Part shown: positions 18,929-20,124 of the stretch, one piece after another
Layout: each line of letters begins with the position of its first letter
Numbering within the stretch: position 1 is the stretch's first letter
Virus record (IMG/VR): IMGVR_UViG_3300037808_000209
Span: 1-20,124 of that record
Origin: a virus
DNA: 20,124 bases
Strand: one strand, 5' to 3'
Translations under genes and position numbers: made by a program
Notes under the pieces: model-generated
What the model saw: the letters and a program-made list of their open reading frames with translations, nothing else
Databases searched by the model: none
What the model was told of the DNA's origin: nothing

Positions 18929-20124
18929 ATGACAGAAAAAGAGAAATCTAATCAAGATTTACTTGAATGCTTTGCCTGTGACACTCTTATTCCATGCGAT
19001 GAAATGTCGTCCCTGTATGATGATGTCTGTGTTGATTGCGAGGATAATGTGCATTCCTGCGGTGAATGCTCGGACATAATCCTGTCTGGCGACGAGATAT
19101 ATGCAGGCTCAACTTCAGATTATTATTGCGAATCCTGTTTTGACGAATTCTTTCGTTACTGTTCTAATTGTCAAGAAGATGTCCAAGGCGATGATGTAAA
19201 TTATTCTGAAGGTGGCGACGCATACTGTTATGATTGTTATGGTGAAATTTATAGCTTCTGTTATGATTGCGGAGAAGAATGGGCTGAAGAAGAATTACAT
19301 TACGATAACGGTGATGGCTACTGTGACGAATGTCATAGCAACGTTGTGAACAATGCTTCTACATTCATTCAGAATTCCCCACAATCAGTTAATGTAAGGC
19401 ATATACCTTCTGATACTTTTAATAAACTTAATGTAAGGCGACTAATAGGGGTAGAATTAGAATGTGTATATCCAGAACCGCATGGTATTATTTCTAATCC
19501 AAATAGTTGGCGCTCTACGTCAGATAGTAGTATTCAGTCCGACCAAGGATTTAATGCCACAGAACTTGTTTCTATACCAGCTAATGGGAATGCTCTTATC
19601 GGGGTTATTGACGAAGCTATTGAATGGAGCAATACTTGGAATGCTGATGTTAATAAAAGCTGCGGGATGCACGTTCATGTAAACGCAGTGGATACTGATT
19701 GGGAAGATTTAAGGGCTATTGCAATGGTAGTTTCTCATTTTGAAAGATTTATCTTCCAGATGATGCCCCCATCGAGACAGAATGGTAGGTGGGCTAAAAA
19801 ATTAGATACAGATTTTGACGAATTAAAGCAAACGTCATCTGAGGAAGAATTTGTTGAAGACTGGTATCGTTACGAGAGTATTTCAAGGTCAAAATATAAT
19901 GGAGCAAGGTATCGTGGTCTGAATTTACACGCAAGATGTTATTTAGGGACAATTGAATTTAGATATCATTCAGGAACAATGAATAAAACAAAAATAATTA
20001 ACTGGATTAAAATATGCAATTCCATAGTAGAGACAGGAATGGCTTTGTCTCAAATGATGAAAGATGGAGATGCATCTGGGAATTATTTTTTCAATGAAGT
20101 GAATACGTCAGACACTCTCGATAC
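18929..20124 (+). CDS. Amidoligase_2 family COOH-NH2 ligase with four N-terminal zinc modules (partial, C terminus off window)
   Basis: ATG 18929 is preceded by GGAG and follows the upstream stop by one base. The frame is open for 398 codons to the edge. Residues 14-135 hold eight C-x2-C pairs that group into four modules: C14/C17-C34/C37, C44/C47-C67/C70, C78/C81-C100/C103 and C111/C114-C132/C135, spaced about 30-34 residues. From 174 comes the amidoligase domain: GVELE (174-178), a WRSTSDSSI element (194-202), TELVS (211-215), SCGMHVHVN (244-252), HFERFIFQ (270-277) and ARYRGLNLH ... LGTIEFRYHSGT (326-350). This is the layout of Amidoligase_2, glutamine synthetase-like enzymes that use ATP to join a carboxylate to an amine. 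GVELE supplies metal-binding Glu and H-x-H the paired His. The partner glutaminase lies upstream. Confidence 0.87.
   Translation, partial: MTEKEKSNQDLLECFACDTLIPCDEMSSLYDDVCVDCEDNVHSCGECSDIILSGDEIYAGSTSDYYCESCFDEFFRYCSNCQEDVQGDDVNYSEGGDAYCYDCYGEIYSFCYDCGEEWAEEELHYDNGDGYCDECHSNVVNNASTFIQNSPQSVNVRHIPSDTFNKLNVRRLIGVELECVYPEPHGIISNPNSWRSTSDSSIQSDQGFNATELVSIPANGNALIGVIDEAIEWSNTWNADVNKSCGMHVHVNAVDTDWEDLRAIAMVVSHFERFIFQMMPPSRQNGRWAKKLDTDFDELKQTSSEEEFVEDWYRYESISRSKYNGARYRGLNLHARCYLGTIEFRYHSGTMNKTKIINWIKICNSIVETGMALSQMMKDGDASGNYFFNEVNTSDTLD

Noticed and set aside
1-20124. CRISPR array, insertion sequence, integrase or attachment site
   Set aside because: No regularly spaced repeats, terminal inverted repeats, transposase or integrase motifs, or tRNA-end duplications were seen in the window.

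Overview
This window is part of an AT-rich genome of a tailed double-stranded DNA bacteriophage. The evidence is a full head-assembly gene set: small terminase, large terminase, portal, scaffold and an SU10-like major capsid protein. These are followed by head-tail and tail genes ending in a fibre with an intramolecular chaperone. Shine-Dalgarno sites are frequent and TTG starts are common, so the host is a bacterium, but nothing seen identifies which one. A P22-like portal, a small predicted spike base protein and no visible tape-measure gene suggest a short-tailed (podovirus-like) particle; this is inference.

Layout. Positions 1-14540 read leftward as one dense late block. In transcription order: a Cys4 mini-protein, an HExxH protein, a 29-residue membrane peptide, TerS, a gamma-glutamylcyclotransferase-like protein, TerL, a terminator or promoter gap, portal, scaffold, major capsid, a gap with three hairpins, a zinc ribbon protein, a 779-residue helical-repeat protein, two proteins sharing a C-terminal domain, two small connector-like proteins, a spike base-like protein, and the peptidase S74 fibre, which runs off the left edge. 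Many junctions overlap (TAATG, TTGA), implying translational coupling. Several starts are TTG or GTG, and the portal may start at a rare ATC.

Positions 14541-15016 form an AT-rich divergent control region. From there rightward lie small early or middle genes, mostly unrecognised, with two gene-poor stretches. The one at 15293-15720 carries a G-quadruplex-type C-tract, a candidate promoter with a palindrome in its spacer, and a second 13-bp palindrome. A second promoter-like site overlaps a long stem-loop at 15977-16037.

The most interesting part is the right end (17551-20124). A free-standing class II glutamine amidotransferase with a Cys-rich tail is followed by a small unknown protein and then by an Amidoligase_2 (COOH-NH2 ligase, glutamine synthetase-like fold) enzyme with four tandem C-x2-C/C-x2-C modules at its N terminus. 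The glutaminase tail carries two modules of the same layout. Together they look like a phage-encoded amide-forming system: glutamine is cleaved to ammonia and a carboxylate is amidated or ligated. The gamma-glutamylcyclotransferase-like gene in the packaging operon could be a functional counterpart. The substrate is unknown.
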